Positions 9,317-18,702 of a stretch of DNA of 64,000 nucleotides are shown here, in pieces. The first letter of the stretch is position 1; every line of letters begins with the position of its first letter. This DNA is from JACCZX01 sp963786295 (lineage in GTDB: Bacteria; Pseudomonadota; Gammaproteobacteria; Burkholderiales; Burkholderiaceae_F). The position numbers and the translations under genes were made by a program. The notes beneath the pieces were generated by a model that worked only from the letters and a program-made list of their open reading frames with translations, was not told the DNA's origin and did not search any database. The stretch spans positions 124,001 to 188,000 of the forward strand of contig CAWAYV010000027.1 in assembly GCA_963786295.1 (NCBI GenBank), read 5' to 3'.

Positions 9317-10813
9317 ATGGCAAAGTTCGTGTTGGCGTTGGATCAGGGGACGACGAGTTCACGCGCGATCGTGTTTGATCAGCGTGGCCGGATCATCACG
9401 ACTGCGCAGAAAGAGTTCCGACAGATTTTTTCGCAGCCCGGGTGGGTTGAGCACGACGCTGCGGAAATCTGGTCGACTCAGCTCGAGTGCGCACAGTCAG
9501 CGCTGCGCCAAGCCGGTGCGAGCAAGGGCGACGTGGCCGCGATCGGGGTTACGAATCAGCGCGAAACGACCGTCATCTGGGATCGCGCAAACGGCGCACC
9601 GATCGCGAACGCGATTGTTTGGCAGGACCGCCGCACAGCGGAGCGCTGTCAGGCGCTGCGCGCCCGAGGTGTCGAGGCCGACGTTACTGCAACAACCGGA
9701 TTGCTGCTCGATCCGTACTTCTCCGCAACCAAGATCGAGTGGCTGCTCGACCACGTGCCGGGCGCACGTACGCGAGCCACTCGCGGTGATCTGGCGTTCG
9801 GCACGATCGATACCTGGCTGATTTGGAACCTGACCGGCGGCGCACACCACGTCACCGACGTTAGCAACGCGTCGCGCACGCTGCTGCTCGACCTTCATTC
9901 GCTCGCGTGGAGCGACAGGTTGCTCGAACTATTTAACGTACCGCGCGCAGTGCTGCCACGCGTGACCGCATCCAGCGAGACCGTCGGCACGACAATGCCG
10001 GCCCTGTTTGGGGAACCGATCGCAATCGCAGGCAATGCCGGCGATCAGCAGGCCGCCACTTTCGGCCAGGCGTGCTTCAACGAAGGTATGGCGAAGAACA
10101 CAATCGGTACCGGCGCATTCATGTTGATGAATGTGGGTTCTCGACCGCAAGCATCGAACAACCGGCTGTTGGCGACCGCGGGCTGGAAGCTCGCCCATCC
10201 GGAAAGCACTTCATACATGCTGGAAGGCAGCGTCTTTGTCGCTGGCGCGGTCGTGCAATGGCTGCGCGACGGACTCGGTCTATTCGCTCGCTCCGACGAT
10301 GTAGAGGCGCTTGCGCGCCAGGTCGACGATAGCGGCGATGTATTCCTGGTGCCCGGCTTTGTTGGATTGGGGGCGCCGCACTGGGATCCGGATGCGCGCG
10401 GAACGATCGTCGGGCTGACGCGCGGAACGACCAAGGCGCACATCGCCCGCGCCGCGCTGGAATCGATCGCGTTTCAATCGGCCGATGTCTTGACAGCGAT
10501 GCAACGCGATGCGCATCGGCCATTGACCGAACTCAGAGTTGATGGCGGCGCGGCGAAGAATGATCTGCTGATGCAGTTTCAGGCGGACATCACGGGCGTA
10601 CCGGTCGTGCGCCCGGAAGTGACGGAGACCACAGCGCTGGGCGCCGCGTACCTTGCTGGGTTGGCGACCGGATTCTGGAGTGGTCTTCAAGAGATCTCCC
10701 GTCTGTGGCGCGCCGAACGCCGCTTTGAGCCTGCAATGCAGGCATCGCAACGAGACGAACTGATAGCGCTCTGGCACAAGGCGGTCGAGCGTTCGCGGCG
10801 CTGGGCCGCATGA
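9317..10813 (+). CDS. glpK: Glycerol kinase
   Basis: This 498-residue FGGY-family kinase phosphorylates glycerol to glycerol 3-phosphate using ATP in the cytoplasm. Clear motifs are LALDQGTTSSRAIVFD at the N-terminus, GVTNQRETTVIWDR near residue 80, GTIDTWLIWNLTGG near 160, and MAKNTIGTGAFML near 258 with DGGAAKNDLLMQFQ near 415. Length matches the family. The ATG at 9317 was chosen because the conserved MAKFVLALDQG starts there; the gene is divergent from the second Bug receptor. It overlaps glpD by four bases (ATGA), so the two are translationally coupled. Confidence 0.95.
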   Translation: MAKFVLALDQGTTSSRAIVFDQRGRIITTAQKEFRQIFSQPGWVEHDAAEIWSTQLECAQSALRQAGASKGDVAAIGVTNQRETTVIWDRANGAPIANAIVWQDRRTAERCQALRARGVEADVTATTGLLLDPYFSATKIEWLLDHVPGARTRATRGDLAFGTIDTWLIWNLTGGAHHVTDVSNASRTLLLDLHSLAWSDRLLELFNVPRAVLPRVTASSETVGTTMPALFGEPIAIAGNAGDQQAATFGQACFNEGMAKNTIGTGAFMLMNVGSRPQASNNRLLATAGWKLAHPESTSYMLEGSVFVAGAVVQWLRDGLGLFARSDDVEALARQVDDSGDVFLVPGFVGLGAPHWDPDARGTIVGLTRGTTKAHIARAALESIAFQSADVLTAMQRDAHRPLTELRVDGGAAKNDLLMQFQADITGVPVVRPEVTETTALGAAYLAGLATGFWSGLQEISRLWRAERRFEPAMQASQRDELIALWHKAVERSRRWAA

Positions 10814-12291
10814 GCTTGCCGGCAGTCATTGAACGCGAGCGGTTGCTCGGAGAGTTACGCAAGTCAAGCCTCTGGGACGTCGTCATCATCGGTGGTGGAG
10901 CGACCGGGCTCGGTCTCGCGGTTGACGCGGCCGCGCGCGGCTTTCGCACGGCGCTGATTGAAGCGCGCGACTTTGCGAGCGGTACATCGAGTCGCAGCAC
11001 CAAGCTGGTCCATGGCGGGGTGCGTTACCTGGCGCAGGGCAACATCAAGTTGGTTCGTGAGGCGTTATCGGAGCGCGCGTTATTGCTCGCGAATGCGTCG
11101 GCGCTGGTGCATCCGCTGAAGTTCATCGTCCCGTGTTATCGACCATTTGAACGCGAGCTGATGCGCATCGGGCTGGGCGTGTACGACGCTCTGGCAGGCA
11201 AGCGCGGCATTGAAGACACGCGCTGGCTGTCGCGCGCCGCGACGATCGCGCAATTGCCCGGTGTGAAGGCGCATGGCCTCGTGGGCGGCGTTTCCTACTG
11301 GGACGCGCAGTTTGACGACGCGCGTCTGGCGATCGCACTGATGCGCACCGCCGTGCGCCTGGGAGCAGTGGCAATCAATTACGTCGAGGCCGATGAACTC
11401 GAGACAAACGGCGGACTTGTCGGCGCAACTGTTGCCCGCGACGTCCAGACGCAAGAGCGCTTCGAACTGCGCGCAAAGGTGGTTTTCAATGCGACCGGCG
11501 TGTGGGCGGACGACTTGCGCCGACGTGCACATGATTTTGCAACCACACTGACAGCGATCAGCCGTGGCTCCCACATCACTTTGCCCGCTTCGTTCCTGCC
11601 CGGCTCGACCGGGATGATGATTCCAAGAACGGTCGACGGCCGCGTGCTGTTCGCCATTCCGTGGCATGGCCGTCTGATTCTGGGGACCACGGATGTCGCG
11701 GCCAATGGCGCGACCTGGGAGCCGCAGGCGTCGGACGCAGAAGTCGAGTTCATTCTCGACACCGCGCGCAGCTATTTGCAGACGCCGCCTTCGACGGCCG
11801 ACGTGCTGGCGACCTTCGCCGGGCTGCGGCCGCTGTTTTCGCCGCGCGCAGCGAGAGCAACCAAGACGATCTCGCGCGAGCACGCGATCGTGATCGAGCA
11901 TCAGAACCTGATCACCGTGATCGGCGGCAAGTGGACCACCTATCGCAAGATGGCGCTCGACGCGCTCGATCAAGCGGCAAAAGCCGGACTGCTCGATGCG
12001 CGGCCGTGCGTGACGGCCGGCCTGAAGCTGGATGTTGATGATTCACTCGAAGCCGCTTGCCGCGCGGCCGAAGACGCAGCGCTCAGTGTCGACCACGGCA
12101 ATGACGGTGCCATCGAAAAGTTCGTCGGTCTGGCCGCGCGGCACGAGCAGGCGATCTGCACCGCAGATGTGCTTGCGCGTCGACTGAGGCTGGCGTCGCT
12201 GGATCAGGCAGCCGCGTCGCGGTTGCAGCCGGTTGTCAAAGCGGCGCTGTCAGCGCACGAAACGCGCACGAAAAAAAGGCCACTCGCGTGA
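10810..12291 (+). CDS. glpD: Aerobic glycerol-3-phosphate dehydrogenase
   Basis: The 493-residue flavoprotein oxidises glycerol 3-phosphate to dihydroxyacetone phosphate and passes electrons to quinone at the membrane. It has the FAD dinucleotide fold VVIIGGGATGLGLAVDAA near residue 25, SSRSTKLVHGGVRYL near 63, GVWADDLRR near 230 and IGGKWTTYRKMA near 375. It is coupled to glpK by an ATGA overlap. Its stop codon falls in the loop of a perfect hairpin that serves as terminator of the opposite-strand porin gene. No glpF or glpR is visible in the window. Confidence 0.95.
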   Translation: MSLPAVIERERLLGELRKSSLWDVVIIGGGATGLGLAVDAAARGFRTALIEARDFASGTSSRSTKLVHGGVRYLAQGNIKLVREALSERALLLANASALVHPLKFIVPCYRPFERELMRIGLGVYDALAGKRGIEDTRWLSRAATIAQLPGVKAHGLVGGVSYWDAQFDDARLAIALMRTAVRLGAVAINYVEADELETNGGLVGATVARDVQTQERFELRAKVVFNATGVWADDLRRRAHDFATTLTAISRGSHITLPASFLPGSTGMMIPRTVDGRVLFAIPWHGRLILGTTDVAANGATWEPQASDAEVEFILDTARSYLQTPPSTADVLATFAGLRPLFSPRAARATKTISREHAIVIEHQNLITVIGGKWTTYRKMALDALDQAAKAGLLDARPCVTAGLKLDVDDSLEAACRAAEDAALSVDHGNDGAIEKFVGLAARHEQAICTADVLARRLRLASLDQAAASRLQPVVKAALSAHETRTKKRPLA

Positions 12292-12298
12292 GTGGCCT
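12271..12298 (-). terminator. Rho-independent terminator of the first porin gene
   Basis: A perfect nine-base stem AGGCCACTC / GAGTGGCCT with loop GCGT is followed, on the minus strand, by seven T residues (12277-12271). It lies just beyond the porin stop codon. On the plus strand there is no T-run, so it should act mainly on minus-strand transcripts, although it overlaps the last codons of glpD. Confidence 0.85.
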
Positions 12299-12320
12299 AA
12301 TTGTGTGTAGCTGATTACGT

Positions 12321-13497
12321 TTAGAACAGGTGACGTATACCGACTTGGTACTGCTTGCGGTCGACGGTCGCATTGCCGCTGTAGAACTTTTCGCCGTCGC
12401 TGTCCGAGAAGCTGGTATAGAGGTTGGTCCGGCGTGACAACGGATACGTGTAGCCGATCGACCACACCTTCCTATCACCTTCGCGCGGCGTTAGAGCCAC
12501 TGGCACTGCCCCTACGATGCAAGTACTTGCGCTGGCTGCGATTGGCGCAAGGCAGACGTTGGCAATGTCACCATCACGCTTTTGATAGGACGCCAGGATG
12601 CTGCCACCGAACAGCGGCACCGTTACGCCGACCATCCATGAATCGGCATCTTCACCCGCGACAGGCGAGACGCCCAGGCCGGCGAGGAAGTACACGTCAT
12701 CTTCCTTCGCGTACGCGGCGGCGAACTTCACGAACTTCAAATCGAACGTGGCACCGATCTGCAGGTACTTCGAATCATCGAAGCGTTAGCGAAGATCGCC
12801 GGAGTCGCTGCCGCTCCAGTCGTGCCCGGCGTGGCGTTATTCGGCGGCTCGATCACGTCGTATGTAGCGGCCGCGTAGAAGGGGCCGAGAGCGAAACTCA
12901 CGCCCGTGAACCAGGCCCGGGTGTTGTTGCCGGTGCCCGCCACTTCCGCCGCCGTTGACGTTGAACGAATAACCCGCGCCGAATCTAAAGCCACCCCAGA
13001 TGGGCGACTGGTACAGGACCGAGTTATCAAAGCGAAACGAGCCGGAGGGTGTGAATGTCGACGAAACCCAGCGATGAACGCCAAAGCCGGTCGACGAACG
13101 GATCGATCTGGCCGAACATGTCGAAACGAGCCGGTGCCCGACGAAAACGTCGCTACCCGGCCTGCTACCGAACGTGCCCCAATTACCCGACAGCCCGCCC
13201 CACGCCTGACGGCCGAACAGGCGACCGCCTTGCAGGGACTGGCCTGTACTGACGTCGAAGCCACCTTCGAGCGTGAACACCGCGTTCAGGTTGGGCGACA
13301 GCGCTTCCGAGCCCCGGATACCCCAACGGCTTCCCGATTGGATGGCCGGACTGGATGCCGCTTGTTGACGAGCCACTTTCCGGATCGTTGTACTGATAAC
13401 CGACATCGACGATGCCGTAGAGCGTTACGTTCGACTGTGCGAGCGCAGCGCCTGAGAAAGCACCAAATATGGCCAGTGCTATCAGATTCTTTTTCAT
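12321..13497 (-). pseudogene. Gram-negative trimeric porin, several frame changes
   Basis: The ends are intact: signal peptide MKKNLIALAIFGAFSGAALA followed by SNVTLYGIVDVGY, and a C-terminal YQVGIRHLF with the terminal phenylalanine needed for outer-membrane insertion. The body is spread over all three frames. I place +1 changes near 13345, 13170, 13123, 13086 and 12937, and one further change (+2 or -1) near 12785. When read through them the product looks like a complete general porin of about 390 residues. This is either an inactivated gene or a poorly corrected stretch of a multicopy gene. It may form a 16-strand anion or cation channel if the damage is artefactual. Confidence 0.8.
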
Positions 13498-13686
13498 GTG
13501 AAGCTCTCCTAGCTGGTGATGGGAATTCTTTTACGCCACGGCCCCGCACGAAGCCGCCACGCTAAGGAATCACTCCCCGGAGGAAGTTGAACGGATTCTT
13601 TCAGACGAGCCATGACAAGGCAAAGAAACCCGGGAAAAACCCCGCAATTTAAGTAATTCATGTTGCAGTGAGACAACAACAAAGCA

Positions 13687-13713
13687 GGGCCGTAAATTGC
13701 CTGTGCCACGGCC
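13687..13713 (-). terminator. Possible terminator hairpin of the second porin gene
   Basis: Seven-base arms GGGCCGT and ACGGCCC enclose a 13-base loop about 20 bases past the stop codon of the second porin gene. The T content that follows on the minus strand is modest (TGCTTTGTTGTTG), so termination strength is uncertain. The rest of the 237-base space between the two porin genes holds nothing else I recognise, apart from the AGGAG near 13504-13508 upstream of the first porin start. Confidence 0.45.
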
Positions 13714-13734
13714 CGAACAGTCTTGCAGGGTCCA

Positions 13735-15124
13735 TCAAAAGTTATGGCGGATGCCCACTTGAAGGGAGCGCGCATCTTCGCCAAACGCGGTCGTGAAGCC
13801 GGTCGCGTAACCGGCTGCTGACGGGCTCATACGTGCCTGGTCGCTGTTGTCGATGAAAGCAGCCGCCGCATAAAGCTGCGGTACGGCGCGAGAAGTCATA
13901 GAAGTACGCGACGCCATAGTGGCTGGCCTTGGCGTCCGCCGTGGCCCAGGCCGAGCGTCCATCGTCCTTGCCGTAGTTGTAGATGCCGTACAGCGTGCTG
14001 TTGCCAAAGCGCCAGTTAATGCCGAGGTGGTAGGCGTCCGAGTGGGTCGGGCCTGCCAGGCCGCGCATCGTGTCCATGTCGAAGCTGTTGATCTGTAAGG
14101 TCGGTCAGGACAGCGGTCGAACCGGTAATGACAAGGTTCTGGATGTCGGCCGGCTGCAGGATGGGGTTGTCGTTGTCCCGCTTCACGTACTGCGCGTACA
14201 GCCTGACCGGACCGAAGCCGATAAAGCCGCCCACATTGAGCATTTCCAGACCGGAGTGCTTCTGCGCGCTGCCGCACCCCGGGACACCTGGGCTCGTGTT
14301 GCACGGAACGACATAGTTGTGGTTGTAGCCGACGCCGACGCCCCAGTTGGTGGCGTTGTACTGCAAATTGGCGCCATACATGTCGTCGCCGCTCGTCGGC
14401 GACGTCGAGCGCTCATTCCGCTGCGTCTCTGAGCCGCCAAAGCCGTACATCGCCGCCGCGCTAAATCCGCGCAACTCGATTCGATACTGCAACGAATTGT
14501 TGGCGCGGATCATGGGGTTGGTAAACCCCTGCCCGAATTGCAACGCGGTCTGGTCGCCGATCGCGTTGTACTTGTTCAAGATCTCGTAGGCGGGCGTGTA
14601 CTGGCGGCCGAGCAAGAAAGCCGCCGAACGGAGTGACCAGTCCACCCCACGCTTGCCGGTCGAATAGCGCCCCGACCGCATTCACGGTGGTGATCGCCTG
14701 CAACAGCGAATTGTTGACCGCGTTCGAGCCACCGACGACCGTCGGCTGCGCGGCCGGTGGCACTTGCGTGGCCGGCGGGCGTGGTGACGAAAACGACCCC
14801 TGGGCACACGGCAGGTACAGCTGCCGCTGCACTGCTGGCCTTACACCAGTAGAGCGCACCGTTGTTGGTCACGCTGCCGGTGTCGACCTCGATCCGGCTT
14901 TCAAGCGTGAACACGGCGCGATATCCCCCGCCCAAATCTTCTGATCCGCGAATGCCCCAACGCGAGCCGGCCGAGATTCCGCTTTGCAGGCGCGTGGCGT
15001 CCACGCTGCCGACGTCGAGATTTTCGATGCCCACGTCGACAATGCCGTACAGCGTGACCGAGCTTTGCGCATACGCAGTGGGAAGCGCGAGCGCGAGCGC
15101 CATCGTCAACAAGCTCTTCTGCAT
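13735..15124 (-). pseudogene. Gram-negative trimeric porin, four +1 frame changes
   Basis: A second porin gene in tandem with the first. The signal peptide MQKSLLTMALALALPTAYA precedes SSVTLYGIVDVGIE; the end is LQVGIRHNF. Internal porin signatures such as GSRWGIRGSEDLGGGYRAVF and FLLGRQYTPAYEILNKYN are well preserved. The frame moves by +1 near 14767, 14622, 14098 and 13893, always in the same direction. An AGGAGACAG precedes the ATG. Read through, the product is about 460 residues, long for the family because of an extended loop rich in Ala, Pro and Gln after the first 110 residues. Functional status is unclear for the same reasons as its neighbour. Confidence 0.8.
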
Positions 15125-15268
15125 GAACTGTCTCCTGGCTCTTTAGTATTTTTCGGCTCGCATCCGAAAGTCGGCCGCGAGCGAACCGGTGCGAGAATAA
15201 CGCCGCGCCTGCTGATTTCGGCGCTGCGACGGCCGCGCAATCTATTTCGTGCCATTTACGCAACATTC

Positions 15269-15923
15269 ATGACGCCGCTTCGACTGAGCCCGTTTGATCA
15301 ATTGATCGCTGCGGCCGATCGTGCATTGCGCACGCTGGCCGCGGATCCGCAGGCGAGCCGCGCCAATCCGGCGGGGGCGGTGCCCGCGCACGCCGCGGCC
15401 GCTCCGCTGTCGGAGCCCGAGCGGCGTGAAGCGGCGGCGCTGATGCGCGTCAATCACGTCGGCGAAGTCTGCGCACAGGCGATGTACGACGCGCAGGCGC
15501 TGGCGGCGAGCTCGCCGGCATTGCGCGAGACGTTTGTGCGCGCCGCACAGGAGGAGGCCGACCATCTGGCCTGGACGCAGCAGCGGATCGGGGAGCTTGG
15601 TGGGCGCACCAGCCTGCTCAATCCGTCTGTGGTACTCGGGGGCGTTTGCGATTGGCTTGGCTGCCGCGCGGCTGGGCGATCGGGTGAGCCTTGGCTTCAT
15701 GGCAGAGACCGAGCGCCAGGTTGAACAGCATCTGCAAAGCCATCTTGACCGGCTGCCCGAGGCGGACATCGAATCGCGCGCCATCGTCGAGCAGATGAGA
15801 CACGACGAGGCTCAACATGCCGACGCGGCGGTTCAAAGAGGCGGTGCCACATTGCCGTTACCCGCGCGCTGGGCGATGCGACTGGCTGCGCGACTGATGA
15901 CCAAGACCGCGCACTACATCTAG
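15269..15923 (+). CDS. coq7: Coq7-type 3-demethoxyubiquinol hydroxylase, frame broken once
   Basis: This diiron hydroxylase adds the C-6 hydroxyl in ubiquinone synthesis. Iron-ligand motifs are visible in order: MRVNHVGEVCAQAMYDAQ, EEADHLAWTQQR, ERQVEQHL and RHDEAQHAD. Upstream of 15626 the frame reads SLLNPSVVLG, downstream LWYSGAFAIGLAAARLGD. Removing one T at 15626 gives the expected SLLNPLWYSGAFAIGLA. About 217 residues when repaired, normal for the betaproteobacterial enzyme. Since ubiquinone is essential for respiration, a sequencing insertion is more likely than true loss. The stop codon lies inside an inverted-repeat arm. Confidence 0.9.
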
Positions 15924-16044
15924 GAAGCTCTGCAAAGCTACTGCGCGGACCGATCTTGCGCCTGCGGTGCGCAACGTCGCCTTGTACGCCTGCGCTCCTC
16001 GACGCAACCTCGGCCGACTCGCTACGCTTGTCAGAGCTTCCTAG
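15920..16044. repeat. Dispersed intergenic repeat, family R2, copy A
   Basis: Perfect 13-base inverted arms, CTAGGAAGCTCTG at 15920-15932 and its complement at 16032-16044, enclose about 99 bases. The left arm contains the coq7 stop codon and the right arm contains the OsmC stop codon. The enclosed core, read on the minus strand, is about 80 percent identical by eye to the core of copy B at 26786-26890. No T-run follows either arm, so it is not a textbook terminator. Confidence 0.8.
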
Positions 16045-16463
16045 GTATCGTCGACGATCCGCACCGAATGCGTAATCTCGGCCGTCTTGGCGAGCATTGC
16101 GGTCGCTGAACAGTATTTCTCGTGCGATAGCTGCGCCGCGCGCTCTACTGCGTCGCGATTCAGCGCTTTGCCTCGCACCGTGAACTGCATCTCAATGCGC
16201 GTAAACACCTTCGGATCGTCGGGCGCGCGCTCGGCTATCAGCTGCACCGAGCAGCCCTGGACCTGATGCCGGCCGCGCTGCAGGATCAGAACGACGTCGT
16301 AGGCGGCGCAGCCCCCGGTGCCGACCAGCACCATTTCCATCGGCCTTGGGGCCAGGTTGCGACCGCCGCCGTCGGCGGCTCCGTCCATCGTGACCAGATG
16401 CCCGCTTCCGGTTTCGGCGATGAAGCTCATGCCCTCCCCGGTCCATCGCACAGAACACTCCAA
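16041..16463 (-). CDS. OsmC family peroxiredoxin-like protein
   Basis: The 140-residue protein matches the small OsmC/Ohr family, which reduces organic hydroperoxides with a pair of cysteines. Candidates are the Cys in VGTGGCAAYDVV near residue 52 and the Cys in HEKYCSATAM near residue 118, at the spacing and motif context expected of OsmC proteins. The start at 16463 gives the normal N-terminus. It is convergent with coq7 and divergent from rplM. The native substrate is unknown. Confidence 0.85.
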   Translation of the reverse strand: MECSVRWTGEGMSFIAETGSGHLVTMDGAADGGGRNLAPRPMEMVLVGTGGCAAYDVVLILQRGRHQVQGCSVQLIAERAPDDPKVFTRIEMQFTVRGKALNRDAVERAAQLSHEKYCSATAMLAKTAEITHSVRIVDDT

Positions 16464-16657
16464 GATGTCTGCTCCTTAGTCCGTTAGTGCGGCGACGCAA
16501 CACCCTATTTAGTAAGGGTCGCTAACCTCATTTTCTCGATCGTCAAGTTGCTGATTATTAGGTTTTGTTATCGCTTGCGAGCTCATTGGAATTTCTTATA
16601 CGGCCATTTTTTCCTTGCACTGCACCAATCACATGCCATACTCCCGACTTGTCTCCT

Positions 16658-16706
16658 CCACCCTTCAAGGTGGTTTCGGCCCAGGCCTCGGTCTGGGCCG
16701 CTTTTT
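16658..16706 (+). promoter_or_regulatory. rplM leader with terminator-like hairpin
   Basis: In the 327-base space between OsmC and rplM, two hairpins stand in tandem: CCACC/GGTGG at about 16658-16674 and the strong CGGCCCAG/CTGGGCCG at 16677-16700. The second is followed by TTTTT at 16702-16706, so it has the form of an intrinsic terminator 85 bases before the rplM start. This suggests attenuation of the L13-S9 operon, or the end of a short upstream transcript. A third weaker stem (GGGG/CCCC) follows near 16708-16731. No other gene was seen in this space. Confidence 0.55.
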
Positions 16707-16790
16707 AGGGGCTCCTTGCGTTGCAACCCCTTGAACGAATAGAATTTCGGGTTCCGCTCCGTCGTCACCCCCGGCTTTTTCGAGCACTGA

Positions 16791-17219
16791 ATGAAAACGT
16801 TTTCTGCAAAGCATCACGAGGTCCAGCGCAACTGGCTGTTGGTTGACGGCAGCGACAAGGTCGTGGGTCGTCTGGCCAGTCAGATCGCTCTCCGCCTGCG
16901 CGGCAAGCACAAGGCTGAGTACACCCCGCACGTCGACACCGGCGATTACATCGTTGTCGTCAATGCGGCGAAGCTTCGCATGACCGGTAACAAAAGCGAA
17001 GACAAGACTTACTACCGCCACAGTGGTCATCCCGGCGGCGTCTACGAAACGAACTTCAAGAAAATGCAGGAGCGCTTTCCCGGGCGCGCGTTGCATCTCG
17101 CGGTGCGCGGGATGCTTCCTAAGGGTCCGCTCGGGTACGCAATGATCAAGAAGCTGAAGATTTATGCGGCCGATGAGCATCCGCACACGGCGCAGCAGCC
17201 GAAAGCCCTCGAAATTTAG
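16791..17219 (+). CDS. rplM: 50S ribosomal protein L13
   Basis: The 142-residue protein is a complete L13. It begins MKTFSAKHHEVQRNW, contains LVDGSDKVVGRLASQIA and TGDYIVVVNAAKLRMTGNK, and has the central GGVYETNFKKMQERFPGRAL and AVRGMLPKGPLGYAMIKKLK. L13 is an early-assembling protein of the large subunit. The gene is 44 bases upstream of rpsI, the conserved rplM-rpsI pair. A terminator-like hairpin in its leader hints at regulated expression. Confidence 0.97.
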   Translation: MKTFSAKHHEVQRNWLLVDGSDKVVGRLASQIALRLRGKHKAEYTPHVDTGDYIVVVNAAKLRMTGNKSEDKTYYRHSGHPGGVYETNFKKMQERFPGRALHLAVRGMLPKGPLGYAMIKKLKIYAADEHPHTAQQPKALEI

Positions 17220-17263
17220 ACGCGATCGTCGACGACGAGCGCGAACGAACGATTGGTACAGAC

Positions 17264-17656
17264 ATGATCGGTAACTACAACTACGGAACCGGCCGCCGCA
17301 AGAGTTCGGTGGCTCGCGTTTTTCTGAAGCGTGGCAGCGGTGCAATCGTGATCAACGGCCGCTCGATCGACGAGTATTTTCAGCGCGAAACGGGCCGCAT
17401 GATTGCGCGGCAGCCTTTGGCCTTGACCAATCACACCGGCACGTTCGACGTTCAAGTCAACGTTCATGGCGGCGGCGAATCCGGCCAGGCGGGAGCGGTG
17501 CGCCACGGCATCGCCCGCGCACTGATCGACTATGACGAGACGCTAAAGCCCGCGTTGTCCGGCGCAGGTCTCGTGACGCGCGATGCGCGCGAAGTCGAGC
17601 GCAAGAAAGTGGGTTTCCGCAAGGCGCGTCGCCGCAAGCAATTCTCGAAGCGATAG
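17264..17656 (+). CDS. rpsI: 30S ribosomal protein S9
   Basis: The 130-residue protein is S9, with YNYGTGRRKSSVARVFLK near the start, RMIARQPLALT in the middle and the positively charged tail ending KKVGFRKARRRKQFSKR. The C-terminal Lys-Arg contacts P-site tRNA in the small subunit; it is intact. It follows rplM closely and completes that operon. The 235 bases after it contain only short weak hairpins (for example CCCC/GGGG around 17701-17715) and a possible minus-ten TATACT near 17769 for the next gene. Confidence 0.97.
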   Translation: MIGNYNYGTGRRKSSVARVFLKRGSGAIVINGRSIDEYFQRETGRMIARQPLALTNHTGTFDVQVNVHGGGESGQAGAVRHGIARALIDYDETLKPALSGAGLVTRDAREVERKKVGFRKARRRKQFSKR

Positions 17657-17891
17657 GACCGGCGCGGCCCGCGTTTCTCTGGCGCGCCTCGCAGCTTTAG
17701 CCCCTGTTTTGGGGATGCGTGTTCGCGATACATCCGATCGCGGCACGATCTTCCGTCGCTGCCGCCCTATACTGCCCGCGGAAGAAGTGTCGCCGGCAGG
17801 CCAGTCGCGAGCGGCTTCTTCTTAACCGGACGCTAGGCGTGGGTTCGGTGCACGGAGGGCCTGCATTGCATCAATCTACCTGCTCGATCCG

Positions 17892-18695
17892 ATGAGACGT
17901 AAGCGTTGGTTGCGCAGCAACCCTGCAAGGGCGATGAGAGTTGCAGTTCGTAGCGAGCTGCCGTGGCGCGCCAAAGCGATCCTTCTGTTGGCGATGATGC
18001 TGATCATTGCGCTGATCGTCGGCGCGGCGTTGACCGCATACATCTACAGCCGGCCGTCGGTGCCTCAGGATGCCGGCGCGCTGGCCGCGGAAATGGAGAA
18101 AATGCGCGCGGATGCGAAAGAGGCGATCGCCGAGCGAGACCGCAAACTGGCGCTATTGGTACAGCTGGAAAATCAGCAGAAAGTTGATCGAGCGGCCTCG
18201 GAGCAGGTGCAAGCGCAGTTAAGAGCGCTCGAAAACGAGAACGCTCGTTTAAAGGAAGACCTGTCGTTTTTCGAGAGCCTGCTTCCGACGCCGGCGAATG
18301 CGAAGGGTGTCGTGATTCGCAGCTTTCGCCTGCAAGCCCTGAATGATTCCGAGCGCGAAAGCGGGCGCACGCCGGGCCGCACATCGAATCGCAAGCCCGG
18401 CGGCGAGCCGCAGGCGTTGCGCTATCGTTTGCTGGTTCAGCAAAGCGGTCGTCCCGAACGTGACTTTGTTGGGGCCGTGTCATTGACCGTCAGCTTGCAG
18501 CAGGGCGGCCGGCCCTGGACCCTGCAGCTGCCGGACGCGACGATTCCGGACGCCGGGCCGCAGCCGTTATCGTTCCGACACTACCAGCGCGTGGAAGGAA
18601 CGTTTGAACTTCCGGAAGGGGCGGTGGTGCGCTCGGTGCTGGTCAAGATTCAGTCCAACGGCGAAGTGCGCGCGCAGCAAACTTTTACGATGTGA
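17892..18695 (+). CDS. DUF6776-like membrane-anchored coiled-coil protein
   Basis: The 267-residue protein has a basic N-terminus, one membrane helix near residues 30-52 (LLLAMMLIIALIVGAALTAY), a coiled coil from about 68 to 135 rich in Glu, Lys and Leu, then a beta-rich domain to the end. This layout and its place directly before a bactofilin gene fit the DUF6776 family of betaproteobacteria, whose function is not known. It is seven bases upstream of the bactofilin gene, so both are probably made together; a role with the bactofilin scaffold is an inference. An alternative start is ATG 17934. Confidence 0.75.
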   Translation: MRRKRWLRSNPARAMRVAVRSELPWRAKAILLLAMMLIIALIVGAALTAYIYSRPSVPQDAGALAAEMEKMRADAKEAIAERDRKLALLVQLENQQKVDRAASEQVQAQLRALENENARLKEDLSFFESLLPTPANAKGVVIRSFRLQALNDSERESGRTPGRTSNRKPGGEPQALRYRLLVQQSGRPERDFVGAVSLTVSLQQGGRPWTLQLPDATIPDAGPQPLSFRHYQRVEGTFELPEGAVVRSVLVKIQSNGEVRAQQTFTM

Positions 18696-18702
18696 GGCAG
18701 CG

